A stretch of DNA of 64,000 nucleotides, taken from positions 186,001 to 250,000 of the forward strand of contig NZ_VOBI01000002.1 in the NCBI RefSeq assembly GCF_008369325.1, written 5' to 3'. The position numbers and the translations under genes were made by a program. The number at the start of each line of letters is the position of its first letter. Position 1 is the stretch's first letter. The stretch comes from Pseudomonas sp. ANT_H12B (GTDB taxonomy: Bacteria > Pseudomonadota > Gammaproteobacteria > Pseudomonadales > Pseudomonadaceae). The notes beneath the pieces were generated by a model, which had not been told where the DNA came from, searched no databases, and worked only from the letters and a program-made list of their open reading frames with translations. Shown here in pieces: positions 9,066-18,993 of this stretch.

Positions 9066-11345
9066 ATGCTCAATACGCTGCGCAAGATCGTCCAGGAAGT
9101 TAACTCCGCCAAGGATCTCAAGGCGGCGTTGGGGATTATTGTGTTGCGCGTCAAAGAGGCCATGGGCAGCCAGGTCTGCTCGGTCTACCTGCTTGACCCT
9201 GAGACCAACCGCTTCGTGCTGATGGCCACCGAGGGCTTGAACAAGCGCTCGATCGGCAAAGTCAGCATGGCACCCAATGAAGGTCTGGTTGGCCTGGTCG
9301 GCACGCGTGAAGAACCCCTTAACCTCGAAAACGCCGCGGATCACCCGCGTTACCGCTACTTCGCCGAGACCGGTGAAGAACGCTACGCCTCATTCCTCGG
9401 GGCCCCGATCATTCACCACCGTCGCGTCGTCGGCGTGTTGGTCATTCAGCAAAAAGAACGCCGCCAGTTCGATGAGGGTGAAGAAGCCTTCCTCGTGACC
9501 ATGAGCGCGCAGCTCGCCGGCGTAATCGCTCACGCCGAAGCCACCGGTTCGATCCGTGGCCTAGGGCGTCAGGGCAAGGGTATTCAGGAAGCCAAGTTCG
9601 TCGGTGTACCGGGTTCGCCGGGCGCGGCGGTCGGTACCGCGGTGGTCATGTTGCCGCCGGCCGATCTGGACGTGGTGCCGGACAAGACCATCACTGACAT
9701 CAACGCTGAACTCGGGCTGTTCAAGACCGCCATCGAAGGCGTGCGCGCCGACATGCGCGCCTTGTCCGCCAAGCTCGCGACCCAGCTGCGGCCGGAAGAG
9801 CGCGCGCTGTTCGACGTCTACCTGATGATGCTCGACGACGCCTCGCTGGGCAGCGAAATCACCACGGTCATCAAGACCGGCCAGTGGGCCCAGGGCGCGT
9901 TGCGCCAGGTGGTCACCGAGCACGTCAACCGTTTCGAATTGATGGACGACGCCTACCTGCGTGAGCGCGCTTCCGACGTCAAGGACCTCGGCCGGCGCTT
10001 GCTGGCCTACTTGCAGGAAGAGCGTCAGCAGACCCTGGTCTACCCCGACAACACCATTCTGATCAGCGAAGAACTGACGCCGGCGATGCTCGGCGAGGTA
10101 CCGGAAGGCAAGCTGGTCGGTCTGGTCTCGGTACTCGGTTCCGGCAACTCCCACGTGGCGATCCTGGCGCGCGCCATGGGCATTCCGACGGTGATGGGCC
10201 TGGTCGACTTGCCGTATTCCAAGGTCGACGGCATCCAGATGATCGTCGATGGCTACCACGGCGAGGTCTACACCAACCCCAGCGAAGTGCTGCGCAAGCA
10301 GTTCGCCGAAGTGGTCGAGGAAGAGAAACAACTGTCCCTCGGGCTGGATGCGCTGCGCGACTTGCCGTGCGTGACCCTCGATGGCCACCGCATGCCGCTG
10401 TGGGTCAACACCGGCCTGCTGGCGGATGTGGCGCGGGCGCAGAAGCGTGGCGCCGAGGGCGTCGGCCTGTACCGCACCGAAGTGCCGTTCATGATCAACC
10501 AGAGGTTCCCGAGCGAAAAGGAGCAACTGGCGATCTATCGCGAGCAACTCGCCGCGTTCCACCCGCAACCGGTGACCATGCGCAGCCTGGACATCGGCGG
10601 CGACAAGTCGCTGTCGTACTTCCCGATCAAGGAAGACAACCCGTTCCTCGGCTGGCGCGGCATTCGCGTGACCCTCGATCATCCGGAAATCTTCCTGGTG
10701 CAGACCCGCGCCATGCTCAAGGCCAGCGAAGGCTTGAACAACCTGCGGATTCTGCTGCCGATGATCTCCGGCACCCACGAACTGGAAGAAGCCCTGCACC
10801 TGATTCACCGGGCCTGGGGCGAAGTCCGCGACGAAGGCTGCGACGTGCCTATGCCGCCGATCGGCGTGATGATCGAAATTCCGGCGGCTGTTTATCAGAC
10901 CAAGGAATTGGCGCGGCAAGTGGACTTCCTGTCGGTCGGCTCCAACGACCTGACCCAGTACCTGCTGGCCGTGGATCGAAACAACCCGCGGGTAGCCGAT
11001 CTCTACGACTACTTGCACCCAGCGGTGCTGCAAGCCCTTCAGAGCGTGGTGCGTGACGCTCATGCCGAAGGCAAGCCAGTGAGTATCTGCGGTGAGATGG
11101 CCGGTGATCCGGCGGCGGCAGTGCTGTTGATGGCGATGGGCTTTGACAGCCTGTCGATGAACGCCACCAACCTGCCGAAAGTGAAGTGGATGCTGCGTCA
11201 GGTCAACCTGAGCAAGGCCAAGGAATTGCTCGCGGAGTTGATGACCATCGACAACCCGCAAGTTATCCACAGCTCGCTGCAATTGGCGCTGAAGAACCTC
11301 GGGCTGGCGCGGATGATTAATCCGGCTTCGGCCAAAACCCTATAA
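9066..11345 (+). CDS. ptsP: Phosphoenolpyruvate-protein phosphotransferase of the nitrogen PTS (EI-Ntr)
   Basis: 759 residues. An N-terminal GAF domain (about 1-160) is followed by the EI phosphohistidine domain and the PEP-binding TIM-barrel. The phospho-accepting His lies in GSGNSHVAILARAMGIPTVM. The barrel carries GVGLYRTEVPFM, PIGVMIEIPAA and the cysteine-containing SICGEMAGDP. It takes phosphate from PEP and passes it to NPr (PtsO) and then to PtsN, a regulatory rather than sugar-transporting chain. It sits immediately downstream of rppH. Confidence 0.96.
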   Translation: MLNTLRKIVQEVNSAKDLKAALGIIVLRVKEAMGSQVCSVYLLDPETNRFVLMATEGLNKRSIGKVSMAPNEGLVGLVGTREEPLNLENAADHPRYRYFAETGEERYASFLGAPIIHHRRVVGVLVIQQKERRQFDEGEEAFLVTMSAQLAGVIAHAEATGSIRGLGRQGKGIQEAKFVGVPGSPGAAVGTAVVMLPPADLDVVPDKTITDINAELGLFKTAIEGVRADMRALSAKLATQLRPEERALFDVYLMMLDDASLGSEITTVIKTGQWAQGALRQVVTEHVNRFELMDDAYLRERASDVKDLGRRLLAYLQEERQQTLVYPDNTILISEELTPAMLGEVPEGKLVGLVSVLGSGNSHVAILARAMGIPTVMGLVDLPYSKVDGIQMIVDGYHGEVYTNPSEVLRKQFAEVVEEEKQLSLGLDALRDLPCVTLDGHRMPLWVNTGLLADVARAQKRGAEGVGLYRTEVPFMINQRFPSEKEQLAIYREQLAAFHPQPVTMRSLDIGGDKSLSYFPIKEDNPFLGWRGIRVTLDHPEIFLVQTRAMLKASEGLNNLRILLPMISGTHELEEALHLIHRAWGEVRDEGCDVPMPPIGVMIEIPAAVYQTKELARQVDFLSVGSNDLTQYLLAVDRNNPRVADLYDYLHPAVLQALQSVVRDAHAEGKPVSICGEMAGDPAAAVLLMAMGFDSLSMNATNLPKVKWMLRQVNLSKAKELLAELMTIDNPQVIHSSLQLALKNLGLARMINPASAKTL

Positions 11346-11358
11346 CGCTGATGGCCCC

Positions 11359-11433
11359 ATCGCGAGCAGGCTCGCTCCCACATTTGATTTGTGATCTACA
11401 CAAGTCCCCTGTGGGAGCGAGCCTGCTCGCGAT
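11359..11433. repeat. REPIN
   Basis: Inverted REP pair (11359-11381 and 11411-11433) between the convergent ends of ptsP and the NRDE gene. Confidence 0.9.
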
Positions 11434-11457
11434 GAGGCCAGCCCTGACAGCACCAAT

Positions 11458-12204
11458 CTAAACCTTGATCTCCACTTCCCCCAAATGCCCGCCATACGGC
11501 CCAAAACTCCGCTCAACCATCCACCGCGTCCCGTCTGCCTGAACAATCAACGCCGTACTCGCCCGCGTCCCGTAGGTCGGGCTGGCAATAAACACACTCG
11601 ACAACAACGTCTCTGTGGCCAAGCCCACCCCGGTATCCGGCAGCTCTGCAAACGGCGCCGTCTGCGGATCATTCAGTAACGCCAATAACGCCTGGGGCTG
11701 CGGATCGTCCAGCACTTCCTCCAGCGCTGTCCGCGCCTTGAGTAGTTTCGGCCACGGCGTATCCAGCCCCGCGTTCGACAACCCATAAACCCCCGGTGGC
11801 AGCATTACCGCCTCAGTCTCCCGGGCATTGAAGTGCCACAGCTCGTTGGCATTACCGATCAGCAGGTTAAATCCGGAATATTCCAGCGAACGTGCAACAA
11901 CGTCGCTCAAGTAGTTATCTATCGGCATATCCCCGCTCAGAAATCGTGCTACCAGCTCCCCTCGCGACGTGCGTGCGGGCGGCTGATGCGGATCGCGGAT
12001 ATTGGTCAGCGCGGCGAAGCGTCCATTGGCGCCAACCCCGAGCCAGGTGCCTCCAGCCTCCAGGTCGCGACCGGCATGCACGTGCGGTGCTTCGGGCCAT
12101 TGCGCCAGCGGCAGGCTGGGCCGGGCGTAGAACTCGTCGCGGTTGGCCGCCACGATCAGCGGTTGGGCATGACCCGGTCGCCAGGCGAAAACAATCAGGC
12201 ACAT
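11458..12204 (-). CDS. NRDE (TANGO2-like) family protein
   Basis: 248 residues. The N-terminus MCLIVFAWRPGHAQPLIVAA followed by NRDEF is the diagnostic NRDE motif of the TANGO2/DUF833 family, with GGTWLGVGANGRFAALTN next. The N-terminal Cys suggests an Ntn-hydrolase-like fold, but the bacterial function is not established. Single gene, divergent from the TauE/SafE permease. Confidence 0.85.
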   Translation of the reverse strand: MCLIVFAWRPGHAQPLIVAANRDEFYARPSLPLAQWPEAPHVHAGRDLEAGGTWLGVGANGRFAALTNIRDPHQPPARTSRGELVARFLSGDMPIDNYLSDVVARSLEYSGFNLLIGNANELWHFNARETEAVMLPPGVYGLSNAGLDTPWPKLLKARTALEEVLDDPQPQALLALLNDPQTAPFAELPDTGVGLATETLLSSVFIASPTYGTRASTALIVQADGTRWMVERSFGPYGGHLGEVEIKV

Positions 12205-12339
12205 AAGGTGGTCCTTGTGTGTTTTTTGCCCACTCTACTCAGTCGTCGCTTGTCGATCCATCACCATCCACAGTGGAGCCTGAGGGCCCGCATCCGTTAC
12301 CATGCCGGAGCTTTTTTTGAGAAGCGAATAAGGAAGGCC

Positions 12340-13122
12340 ATGGAATTTCTGCTCTATCTGGCGCTGGGCGCCTGTGCAGGCGTGCTGGCCGGGTTGTTCG
12401 GGGTCGGCGGCGGGATCATCATCGTCCCGGTGCTGGTCTACAGTTTCAAGCTGCAAGGGTTCGATCCGTCGATCCTCACGCACCTGGCGGTCGGCACGTC
12501 CCTGGCGACAATCATATTTACCTCGGTCAATGCGATCCGCGAACATCACCGTCGAGGTGCCGTGCGTTGGCCGATATTTGCCTGGATGACCCTCGGTATT
12601 CTGATCGGCGCCGGTTTCGGCGCGCTGACGGCTGAAGCGATCTCCGGGCCCAACCTGCAGAAAATCATTGGCGTCTTCGCCTTGGTCATCGCCGCGCAAC
12701 TGGCACTGGATTTCAAACCTAAGGCTTCTCGAACGGTGCCGGGTAAAGTTGGTCTGACCGTGGCCGGCAGTGTGATTGGCTGGGCCTCGGCGATTTTCGG
12801 GATTGGCGGCGGCTCGCTGACGGTGCCGTTTCTGACCTGGCGCAGCGTGCCGATGCAGCAAGCGGTGGCGACTTCATCTGCCTGCGGTCTGCCGATTGCC
12901 TTGTCCAGTGCATTATTTTTCATGATTCTGGGCTGGCACGATCCGTTGCTGCCGGCCCATAGTCTGGGTTTTGTTTATTTGCCGGCGCTGCTGGGGATCG
13001 CCCTGACCAGCATGTTCTTCGCCCGCCTCGGCGCCCGACTGGCCCACAGCCTGTCGCCGAAGTTGCTGAAAAGACTGTTCGCCGCTTTGCTGTTCTGCGT
13101 GGGCCTGAATTTCCTGCTCTGA
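12340..13122 (+). CDS. TauE/SafE family sulfite/organosulfonate exporter-like permease
   Basis: 260 residues, about eight membrane segments in two related halves. Each half carries the family glycine motif: LFGVGGGIIIVPVL near residue 20 and IFGIGGGSLTVPFL near residue 155. These proteins move sulfite, sulfoacetate or related anions across the inner membrane, but the substrate cannot be read here. I chose the ATG at 12340, preceded by AAGGAAGG. The open frame extends far upstream, but that part overlaps the opposite NRDE gene and is not coding-like. Confidence 0.85.
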   Translation: MEFLLYLALGACAGVLAGLFGVGGGIIIVPVLVYSFKLQGFDPSILTHLAVGTSLATIIFTSVNAIREHHRRGAVRWPIFAWMTLGILIGAGFGALTAEAISGPNLQKIIGVFALVIAAQLALDFKPKASRTVPGKVGLTVAGSVIGWASAIFGIGGGSLTVPFLTWRSVPMQQAVATSSACGLPIALSSALFFMILGWHDPLLPAHSLGFVYLPALLGIALTSMFFARLGARLAHSLSPKLLKRLFAALLFCVGLNFLL

Positions 13123-13203
13123 TGCACCGCAATCCTGACTTAATCCTGGCGTGACAGCGTCGCCCGGGCATTTTAAAGGTTTCAACTCTAACGAGGAGTC
13201 GCA

Positions 13204-14010
13204 ATGCTGCCTTACCCGCAGATCGACCCGGTGGCATTGGCCATCGGTCCGCTGAAAATCCACTGGTACGGCTTGATGTACCTGATCGGCATCGGCGGCG
13301 CCTGGCTGCTGGCGTCGCGCCGGTTGAACCGCTTCGACCCGACCTGGAGTAAAGAGAAGCTCTCCGACATGGTGTTCTGGATGTCGATGGGGGTCATTGT
13401 CGGCGGCCGGTTGGGCTATGTGCTGTTCTACGATCTGAGTGCTTACCTCGCCAACCCGCTGTTGATCTTCGAAGTGTGGAAGGGTGGCATGTCGTTCCAC
13501 GGCGGGTTCATCGGCGTGATGTTGGCCGCGTTGTGGTTCGGTAAAAAGAACGGCAAGTCGTTCTTCCAGCTGATGGACTTTGTCGCACCGATGGTGCCGA
13601 TCGGTCTGGGCGCCGGACGTATCGGCAACTTCATCAACGCCGAGTTGTGGGGCAAGGCAACCGATGTGCCGTGGGCGATGGTCTTCCCGACCGATCCGGC
13701 GCAACTGGCGCGCCACCCGTCGCAGCTCTATCAGTTCGCGCTCGAAGGCGTAGCGCTGTTCGCCATTCTCTGGTTGTACTCGCGCAAGCCGCGGCCGACC
13801 ATGGCGGTGTCCGGGATGTTTGCGCTGTTCTACGGCATCTTCCGTTTCATCGTCGAGTTCGTCCGGGTGCCGGACGCGCAACTGGGCTATCTGGCCTGGA
13901 ACTGGCTGACCATGGGTCAGGTACTGTGCGTACCGATGATCCTCGGCGGTCTGTTCCTGATCTGGCTGGCGTATCACCGTGCACCGGCGGCGCCAGCGGC
14001 GGCTGTATAA
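13204..14010 (+). CDS. lgt: Prolipoprotein diacylglyceryl transferase
   Basis: 268 residues, seven-helix inner-membrane enzyme. It transfers a diacylglyceryl group from phosphatidylglycerol to the lipobox cysteine of prolipoproteins. Visible family features are [10 protein letters not shown] at the start, [11 protein letters not shown], and the signature [15 protein letters not shown] with its essential Arg and Asn. A GAGG ribosome binding site lies just before the ATG at 13204. It lies 48 bp upstream of thyA, the conserved lgt-thyA pair. Confidence 0.97.
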   Translation: MLPYPQIDPVALAIGPLKIHWYGLMYLIGIGGAWLLASRRLNRFDPTWSKEKLSDMVFWMSMGVIVGGRLGYVLFYDLSAYLANPLLIFEVWKGGMSFHGGFIGVMLAALWFGKKNGKSFFQLMDFVAPMVPIGLGAGRIGNFINAELWGKATDVPWAMVFPTDPAQLARHPSQLYQFALEGVALFAILWLYSRKPRPTMAVSGMFALFYGIFRFIVEFVRVPDAQLGYLAWNWLTMGQVLCVPMILGGLFLIWLAYHRAPAAPAAAV

Positions 14011-14014
14011 ATTC

Positions 14015-14041
14015 GAACCCCGGGGCGACGACCCCGGGTTC
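14015..14041 (+). other. GC-rich hairpin between lgt and thyA
   Basis: GAACCCCGGGG pairs with CCCCGGGTTC across a 6-base loop, with one bulged base. There is no run of T after it, so it is not a standard terminator. It may stabilise lgt mRNA or tune expression between lgt and thyA. Confidence 0.4.
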
Positions 14042-14058
14042 AAGGACACAGGTAACTC

Positions 14059-15030
14059 ATGAAGCAATATCTCGAACTGGTCGCCCACGTCATCAAGAAC
14101 GGCACCAAACAGGCCAACCGCACCGGCGTGAACACCATCAGCTTCCCCGGCGCAATGCTGCGTTATGACCTGAAGGAAGGTTTCCCGGCGATCACCACTC
14201 GCAAGATGGCCTTCAAATCAGCCATCGGCGAGATGTGCGGTTTTCTGCGCGGGGTGAACAACGCCGCCGAGTTCCGTGCGCTGGGCTGCAAGGTCTGGGA
14301 TCAGAACGCCAACGAAAACGCCCAGTGGCTGGCGAATCCGTTCCGTCAGGGCGAAGACGACCTCGGCGAGATCTACGGCGTGCAATGGCGTAAATGGCCG
14401 GCGTACAAGCAGATCCCGGTCAGCAACCAGGCCGCTATCGAACAGACCCTGAAGCAAGGCTATCGCCAGATCGCTGAAGGCGAAGAAGACGGTCAGGCCT
14501 ATGTGGTGCTGTACAAGGCGATCGACCAGATTCGCCAGTGCGTCGACACCATCATCAAGGACCCGGGCAGCCGCCGCATCCTGTTCCACGGCTGGAACGT
14601 GGCCCAACTCGATGAAATGGCCTTGCCACCATGCCATCTGCTGTACCAGTTCCATCCGAATGTCGAGACGAAGGAAATCTCGCTGACCCTCTACATCCGC
14701 TCCAATGATTTGGGCCTGGGCACGCCGTTCAACCTCACCGAAGGCGCCGCGCTGCTGAGCCTGATCGGTCGCCTGACCGGTTACACGCCGCGCTGGTTTA
14801 CTTATTTCATTGGCGACGCGCATGTCTATGAAAACCACTTGGACATGCTCAATGAACAGCTCAAGCGCGAGCCGTTCCCGATGCCGAAACTGGTGATCAG
14901 TGATCGTGTGCCGGAGTTTGCCAAGACGGGTGTGTACCAGCCGGAGTGGCTGGAGCAGATCGAACCGAGCGATTTCTCGCTGGAAGGCTACGAACACCAC
15001 GCCCCAATGACCGCGCCGATGGCGGTCTGA
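14059..15030 (+). CDS. thyA: Thymidylate synthase
   Basis: 323 residues. It methylates dUMP to dTMP using methylenetetrahydrofolate. The nucleophile Cys is in [10 protein letters not shown], and [15 protein letters not shown] plus [12 protein letters not shown] are the folate and nucleotide contacts. It is about 60 residues longer than the 264-residue E. coli enzyme. The extra sequence lies in the middle (about residues 80-150), as in other pseudomonad ThyA proteins I remember. It works with the folA product encoded at 28191. Confidence 0.97.
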   Translation: MKQYLELVAHVIKNGTKQANRTGVNTISFPGAMLRYDLKEGFPAITTRKMAFKSAIGEMCGFLRGVNNAAEFRALGCKVWDQNANENAQWLANPFRQGEDDLGEIYGVQWRKWPAYKQIPVSNQAAIEQTLKQGYRQIAEGEEDGQAYVVLYKAIDQIRQCVDTIIKDPGSRRILFHGWNVAQLDEMALPPCHLLYQFHPNVETKEISLTLYIRSNDLGLGTPFNLTEGAALLSLIGRLTGYTPRWFTYFIGDAHVYENHLDMLNEQLKREPFPMPKLVISDRVPEFAKTGVYQPEWLEQIEPSDFSLEGYEHHAPMTAPMAV

Positions 15031-15051
15031 CAATCTGCACGCAATACCCCT

Positions 15052-15077
15052 GTGGGAGCTAGCAGGCTAGCTCCCAC
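15052..15077. repeat. Single REP-like perfect palindrome
   Basis: GTGGGAGCTAGC and its exact complement flank a 2-base centre. It differs from the usual REP by CTAGC in place of the normal GAGCC/CTCGC arm, and it has no inverted partner. It sits between the convergent ends of thyA and cadR and may act as a terminator on both strands. Confidence 0.75.
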
Positions 15078-15096
15078 ATTGGGTTTTGTGGTGGGC

Positions 15097-15546
15097 TCAA
15101 TGGCCGTGGCTGCGGCCGACATGGGAATGCTCAACCTCAGTCGCCACAACCCCGCCACTGACTTCCAACCGCTGCAAAATCCCGCACTGTTCGATATCCG
15201 GCCCTTCGCTGCAACGTTGGCGCAGGTCGAGCAGTTGTGTCTGCAACGCCAGCAAGCCATCGATCCGCGCCTTGACGTGGTGGATGTGTTCGTCGATCAA
15301 CGCATTCACGCTTTCGCACTGATCCTGAGGGCTATCGCGCAGAGCCAGCAGGCTGCGGATTTCCTCAAGCGTCATGTCGAGGGTTCGGCAATTGCGGATG
15401 AACGTCAGGCGCTCGGCATGGGCCTGGGTGTAGACGCGGTAGTTGCCGTCGCTGCGGGCCGGCTCCGGCAGCAGGTGTTCGCGCTCGTAGTAGCGGATGG
15501 TTTCTACGGCGCAGTCGGTGAGTTTGGCCAGTTCTCCGATCTTCAT
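15097..15546 (-). CDS. cadR: MerR-family cadmium-responsive regulator
   Basis: 149 residues. The N-terminal MerR helix-turn-helix (MKIGELAKLTDCAVETIRYY) is followed by a dimerisation coiled coil and Cys residues at the metal site (RNCRTLDM, DQCESVNALIDEH). The His-rich C-terminal tail EHSHVGRSHGH is characteristic of P. putida CadR. Binding of Cd(II), and probably Zn, activates the divergent cadA promoter by DNA untwisting. I start at 15546 (MKIGELAK); the frame is open 20 codons further, but that would run through the operator. Confidence 0.93.
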   Translation of the reverse strand: MKIGELAKLTDCAVETIRYYEREHLLPEPARSDGNYRVYTQAHAERLTFIRNCRTLDMTLEEIRSLLALRDSPQDQCESVNALIDEHIHHVKARIDGLLALQTQLLDLRQRCSEGPDIEQCGILQRLEVSGGVVATEVEHSHVGRSHGH

Positions 15547-15572
15547 GACGGCAATCTCCAAAAGGGTGCTTG

Positions 15573-15593
15573 ACCCTATAGTGGCTACAGGGT
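15573..15593. promoter_or_regulatory. CadR operator in the cadA/cadR divergent promoter
   Basis: ACCCTATAGTGGCTACAGGGT is an interrupted palindrome with matching ACCCT/AGGGT ends, and it overlaps a TTGACC -35 element at 15570-15575 on the plus strand. Placement inside an overlong promoter spacer is the standard MerR-family operator layout. Confidence 0.82.
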
Positions 15594-15631
15594 CTTTACT
15601 TGGCAACAGGCACCTTCATGGACGCGACCCG

Positions 15632-17893
15632 ATGAGCGATTCTATTCACACCCACAAGCCTGAGGCTGATCACGATCACAGCCACAAGCTGCAGCCTGTG
15701 CGCAAGCATGATCACGGCGGTCACGGGGATTCCTGCTGTTCCTCGAAAGCAGCGGCACCGTCGCTGATCAAGTTGAGCGAAACCCCGACCGCTGGCGCAC
15801 GGCTGAGCAGTTTCCGCATCGATGCGATGGACTGCCCGACCGAGCAGACGCTGATCCAGAACAAACTCGGCAAGCTCGCGGGTGTGCAGCAGCTGGAATT
15901 CAACCTGATCAACCGGGTGTTGGGCGTCACCCACGACCTGCCAACCACCGCGCCGATCATCGACGCCATCAAGTCCCTCGGCATGCAGGCCGAGCCTTTG
16001 GAGCAGGGCGTTGAAGCGCCGGCCCCGACCGTCGAGAAAAAACCTTGGTGGCCTTTGGCGCTGTCGGGTGTTGGCGCACTGGTCGCCGAAGTTATCCACT
16101 TCACCGACGCGGCGCCCAACTGGGTGGTGGCAGTCATCGCACTGATCTCGATCCTCAGCGGCGGCCTCGGCACCTATAAAAAGGGCTGGATCGCCCTGAA
16201 AAACCTCAACCTGAACATCAACGCGCTGATGAGCATTGCGGTGACTGGCGCGATCCTGATCGGTCAGTGGCCGGAAGCGGCGATGGTGATGTTCCTGTTC
16301 ACCGTGGCCGAGTTGATCGAGGCCAAGTCTCTGGACCGGGCGCGCAACGCCATCGGCGGCCTGATGCAGATGACCCCGGAACAGGCCACGGTGCAGCAGG
16401 CCGACGGCAGTTGGATCGAGCGGGAGGTCAAAACCATCGAGCTGGGCGCGCGAGTGCGGGTGCGTCCCGGTGAGCGGATCGGTCTGGACGGTGAAGTGGT
16501 TTCGGGTAGTTCAACCATCGATCAGGCGCCGATCACCGGAGAAAGCCTGCCGGTTGAGAAAACCGTCGGCGATAAGGTCTTTGCCGGCACCATCAATCAG
16601 GCTGGTTCCCTGGAGTTCTCGGTAACCGCAGCGGCCAACAATTCGACCTTGGCGCGAATCATCCACGCCGTGGAGCAGGCCCAAGGCGCGCGGGCACCAA
16701 CCCAGCGTTTCGTCGACAGCTTCTCGAAAATCTACACCCCGGCGGTGTTCATCCTGGCCCTCGCGGTGGCGGTAATTGCGCCACTGTTTATGGGGGCGCT
16801 GTGGTTCGATTGGATCTACCGGGCGCTGGTGTTGCTGGTGGTTGCGTGCCCATGTGCGCTGGTTATTTCTACGCCAGTCACCATCGTCAGCGGCCTGGCA
16901 GCCGCAGCGCGCAAAGGCATTCTGGTCAAGGGCGGCGTCTATCTGGAGGGCGGTTACAAACTCGACTACCTGGCCCTGGACAAGACCGGCACGATCACGC
17001 ACGGCAAACCGGTGCAGACCGATTATCTGTCCCTTGAACCAACCACTGAGGAAACAGCCCCGGCCATTGCGGCGGCGCTGGCCGGTCGTTCGGATCACCC
17101 GGTGTCGTTGGCCATCGCCAATGCAGCTGTGGATAAACAATGGGCGCCGCTCGTTGTGGATAACTTCGAAGCCTTGGCCGGTCGCGGTGTGCGCGGCGAA
17201 ATTAACGGTCAGACCTACCACTTGGGCAACCACCGCTTGGTGGAAGAGCTGAACCTGTGCTCGCCAGCGCTTGAAGAGAAGCTGTTCGCGCTGGAGAAAC
17301 AGGGCAAGTCCGTGGTGCTGCTGCTCGACAAATCCGGCCCGCTGGCGCTGTTCGCCGTTGCGGACACGGTGAAAGAGTCCAGCCGCGAGGCGATCCAGCA
17401 ACTGCACGACCTGGGCATCAAAACCCTGATGCTGACCGGCGACAACGTCCACACCGCTCAGGCGATTGCCGCGCAAGTCGGCATCGATCAGGCTCAGGGC
17501 GACCTGTTGCCAACCGACAAACTGCAAGCCATCGACGCCCTTTACGCACAAGGCCATCGGGTCGGCATGGTCGGCGATGGCATCAACGATGCTCCGGCGC
17601 TGGCCCGTGCCGAGATCGGTTTTGCCATGGCAGCGGCGGGCACGGATACCGCCATCGAGACCGCTGATGTCGCCCTGATGGACGACGATCTGCGCAAGAT
17701 CCCGATCTTTATCAAGCTGTCGCGGCAGACATCCAGCATCCTCAAACAGAACATTGCCCTGGCATTGGTCATCAAAGCGATCTTTCTTGGGGTAACCTTC
17801 GCCGGGATCGCCACCATGTGGATGGCGGTGTTCGCCGACATGGGCGTGAGCCTGTTGGTGGTGTTCAACGGTCTGCGCCTGTTGCGCAAATAA
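15632..17893 (+). CDS. cadA: Cd/Zn/Pb-exporting P-type ATPase
   Basis: 753 residues. The His-rich N-terminus (HTHKPEADHDHSHK) is followed by a heavy-metal domain with MDCPTE at 66-71, which replaces the usual CxxC. The transmembrane metal site is ACPCAL, the phosphorylation site is DKTGTITHGKP, the nucleotide domain has SDHPVSLA, and the hinge is GDGINDAPAL. These define a P1B-2 ATPase that pumps Cd, Zn and Pb from cytoplasm to periplasm. I use the ATG at 15632; the open frame upstream would cover the CadR operator. Expression should be controlled by CadR. Confidence 0.94.
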   Translation: MSDSIHTHKPEADHDHSHKLQPVRKHDHGGHGDSCCSSKAAAPSLIKLSETPTAGARLSSFRIDAMDCPTEQTLIQNKLGKLAGVQQLEFNLINRVLGVTHDLPTTAPIIDAIKSLGMQAEPLEQGVEAPAPTVEKKPWWPLALSGVGALVAEVIHFTDAAPNWVVAVIALISILSGGLGTYKKGWIALKNLNLNINALMSIAVTGAILIGQWPEAAMVMFLFTVAELIEAKSLDRARNAIGGLMQMTPEQATVQQADGSWIEREVKTIELGARVRVRPGERIGLDGEVVSGSSTIDQAPITGESLPVEKTVGDKVFAGTINQAGSLEFSVTAAANNSTLARIIHAVEQAQGARAPTQRFVDSFSKIYTPAVFILALAVAVIAPLFMGALWFDWIYRALVLLVVACPCALVISTPVTIVSGLAAAARKGILVKGGVYLEGGYKLDYLALDKTGTITHGKPVQTDYLSLEPTTEETAPAIAAALAGRSDHPVSLAIANAAVDKQWAPLVVDNFEALAGRGVRGEINGQTYHLGNHRLVEELNLCSPALEEKLFALEKQGKSVVLLLDKSGPLALFAVADTVKESSREAIQQLHDLGIKTLMLTGDNVHTAQAIAAQVGIDQAQGDLLPTDKLQAIDALYAQGHRVGMVGDGINDAPALARAEIGFAMAAAGTDTAIETADVALMDDDLRKIPIFIKLSRQTSSILKQNIALALVIKAIFLGVTFAGIATMWMAVFADMGVSLLVVFNGLRLLRK

Positions 17894-17909
17894 GCGATGA
17901 GGGAAAGGT

Positions 17910-18773
17910 GTGCTGAGTGCCGAGCTGAAGGCGTTTTACATGGTTGCCCGCCTGGGCAGCATTACCCTGGCGGCGAAAAAACTCGGCCTGAGCCAACCGA
18001 CAGTGACGACGCAGATTCGGCACCTGGAAAGTCAGTACTCGGTTGAACTGTTCTACCGTGGTGGCCGCCGCCTCAGTGTCAGCGATGAAGGTGCGCGGTT
18101 GCTGCCGATGGTCAAGGCGCTGTTGCAGCAGGAAGCGGATATCGAGTTTTTTCTGCGTAACAGCGGTCAGGTCCAAGGCACGTTGCGCATCGCCGCGACC
18201 GCGCCGTATTACATCCTCGATCTGGTGAAGACCTTTCGCGAGCGCTTGCCGCAGGTGGAAGTGTCAGTGGAGATCGGCAACTCCCAGCAAGTACTTGAAG
18301 CGCTGGAGGATTACCGGGTCGATATCGCTGCGTCTTCGCAGTTACTGGAGGATGCGCGGCTGATTCGCCGGGTGCTCGGCAGTGATCCGCTGGTGCTGGC
18401 GGTGCATCGCAATCATGCGCTGGCGGTCCACGACCATGTGCCGCTCAGTGCGTTGGCCGGGCATACGTTATTGATGCGCGAATCGGGTTCGACCACTCGA
18501 CGTCTGACCGAGGAATTACTGGCCAGCGCCGGGGTGAGTTTCGGGCCGCTGCTGGAGATTGGCAGCCGTGAGTCAATCCGTGAGGCGGTGTTGCGCAATA
18601 TCGGTATCAGCATCATTGCCCGGCAGGAAGTGCCGCATGATCCGCAACTGCGCGTGCTGACCCTGGAGAATGCGCCGCAGATTCCTGAGTATTTGTACTG
18701 CCTCAAGGAGCGAAAAAACGCACGGCTGCCGGCGGCGTTCCTGGGGTTGGCGCAGGAAATGGCCCCCGCTTAA
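17910..18773 (+). CDS. LysR-family regulator, probably of the aminophosphonate genes
   Basis: 287 residues. The N-terminal winged helix (AELKAFYMVARLGSITLAAK) is followed by a periplasmic-binding-protein-like sensor domain (about 90-285). The start codon is a GTG at 17910, 17 bp after cadA ends, with GGGAAAG upstream. It is upstream of and codirectional with the aminophosphonate importer, and LysR genes commonly occur with such clusters, so I infer that it senses an aminophosphonate. Readthrough from cadA is possible, but a cadmium role is unlikely. Confidence 0.78.
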   Translation: MLSAELKAFYMVARLGSITLAAKKLGLSQPTVTTQIRHLESQYSVELFYRGGRRLSVSDEGARLLPMVKALLQQEADIEFFLRNSGQVQGTLRIAATAPYYILDLVKTFRERLPQVEVSVEIGNSQQVLEALEDYRVDIAASSQLLEDARLIRRVLGSDPLVLAVHRNHALAVHDHVPLSALAGHTLLMRESGSTTRRLTEELLASAGVSFGPLLEIGSRESIREAVLRNIGISIIARQEVPHDPQLRVLTLENAPQIPEYLYCLKERKNARLPAAFLGLAQEMAPA

Positions 18774-18798
18774 GATCTTCGTCGCCTGTTAGGGCCTC

Positions 18799-18861
18799 AT
18801 CGCGAGCAGGCTCGCTCCCACAGGGGGTAACCATAGATGTGGGAGCGAGCCTGCTCGCGAT
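18799..18861. repeat. REPIN
   Basis: Inverted REP pair (18799-18821 and 18839-18861) with a short 17-bp spacer, between the LysR gene and the ABC operon. Confidence 0.9.
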
Positions 18862-18964
18862 GGCGTCCGTCCGGTCGCCGCCGCATCCAACCCAAATCCC
18901 CAAATACCACTATCAGCCGTTTTTGCCTCACTGCCACATGACGGACGCATTACAAATCTAGGAT

Positions 18965-18988
18965 GGCCTTCATCTGCTTGATGAGGCC
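18965..18988 (+). promoter_or_regulatory. Hairpin overlapping the ribosome binding site of the importer ATPase gene
   Basis: GGCCTTCATC pairs with GATGAGGCC, with one bulge and a 5-base loop. The 3' arm holds the GAGG that is the only ribosome binding site for the ATG at 18994. A folded leader would hide this site. Confidence 0.45.
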
Positions 18989-18993
18989 TGTCC

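Noticed and set aside
15607..15631. Upstream start for cadA at the open frame beginning 15497
   Set aside because: The extension would run through the CadR operator and the -35 element and into cadR, and it is not similar to CadA N-termini.
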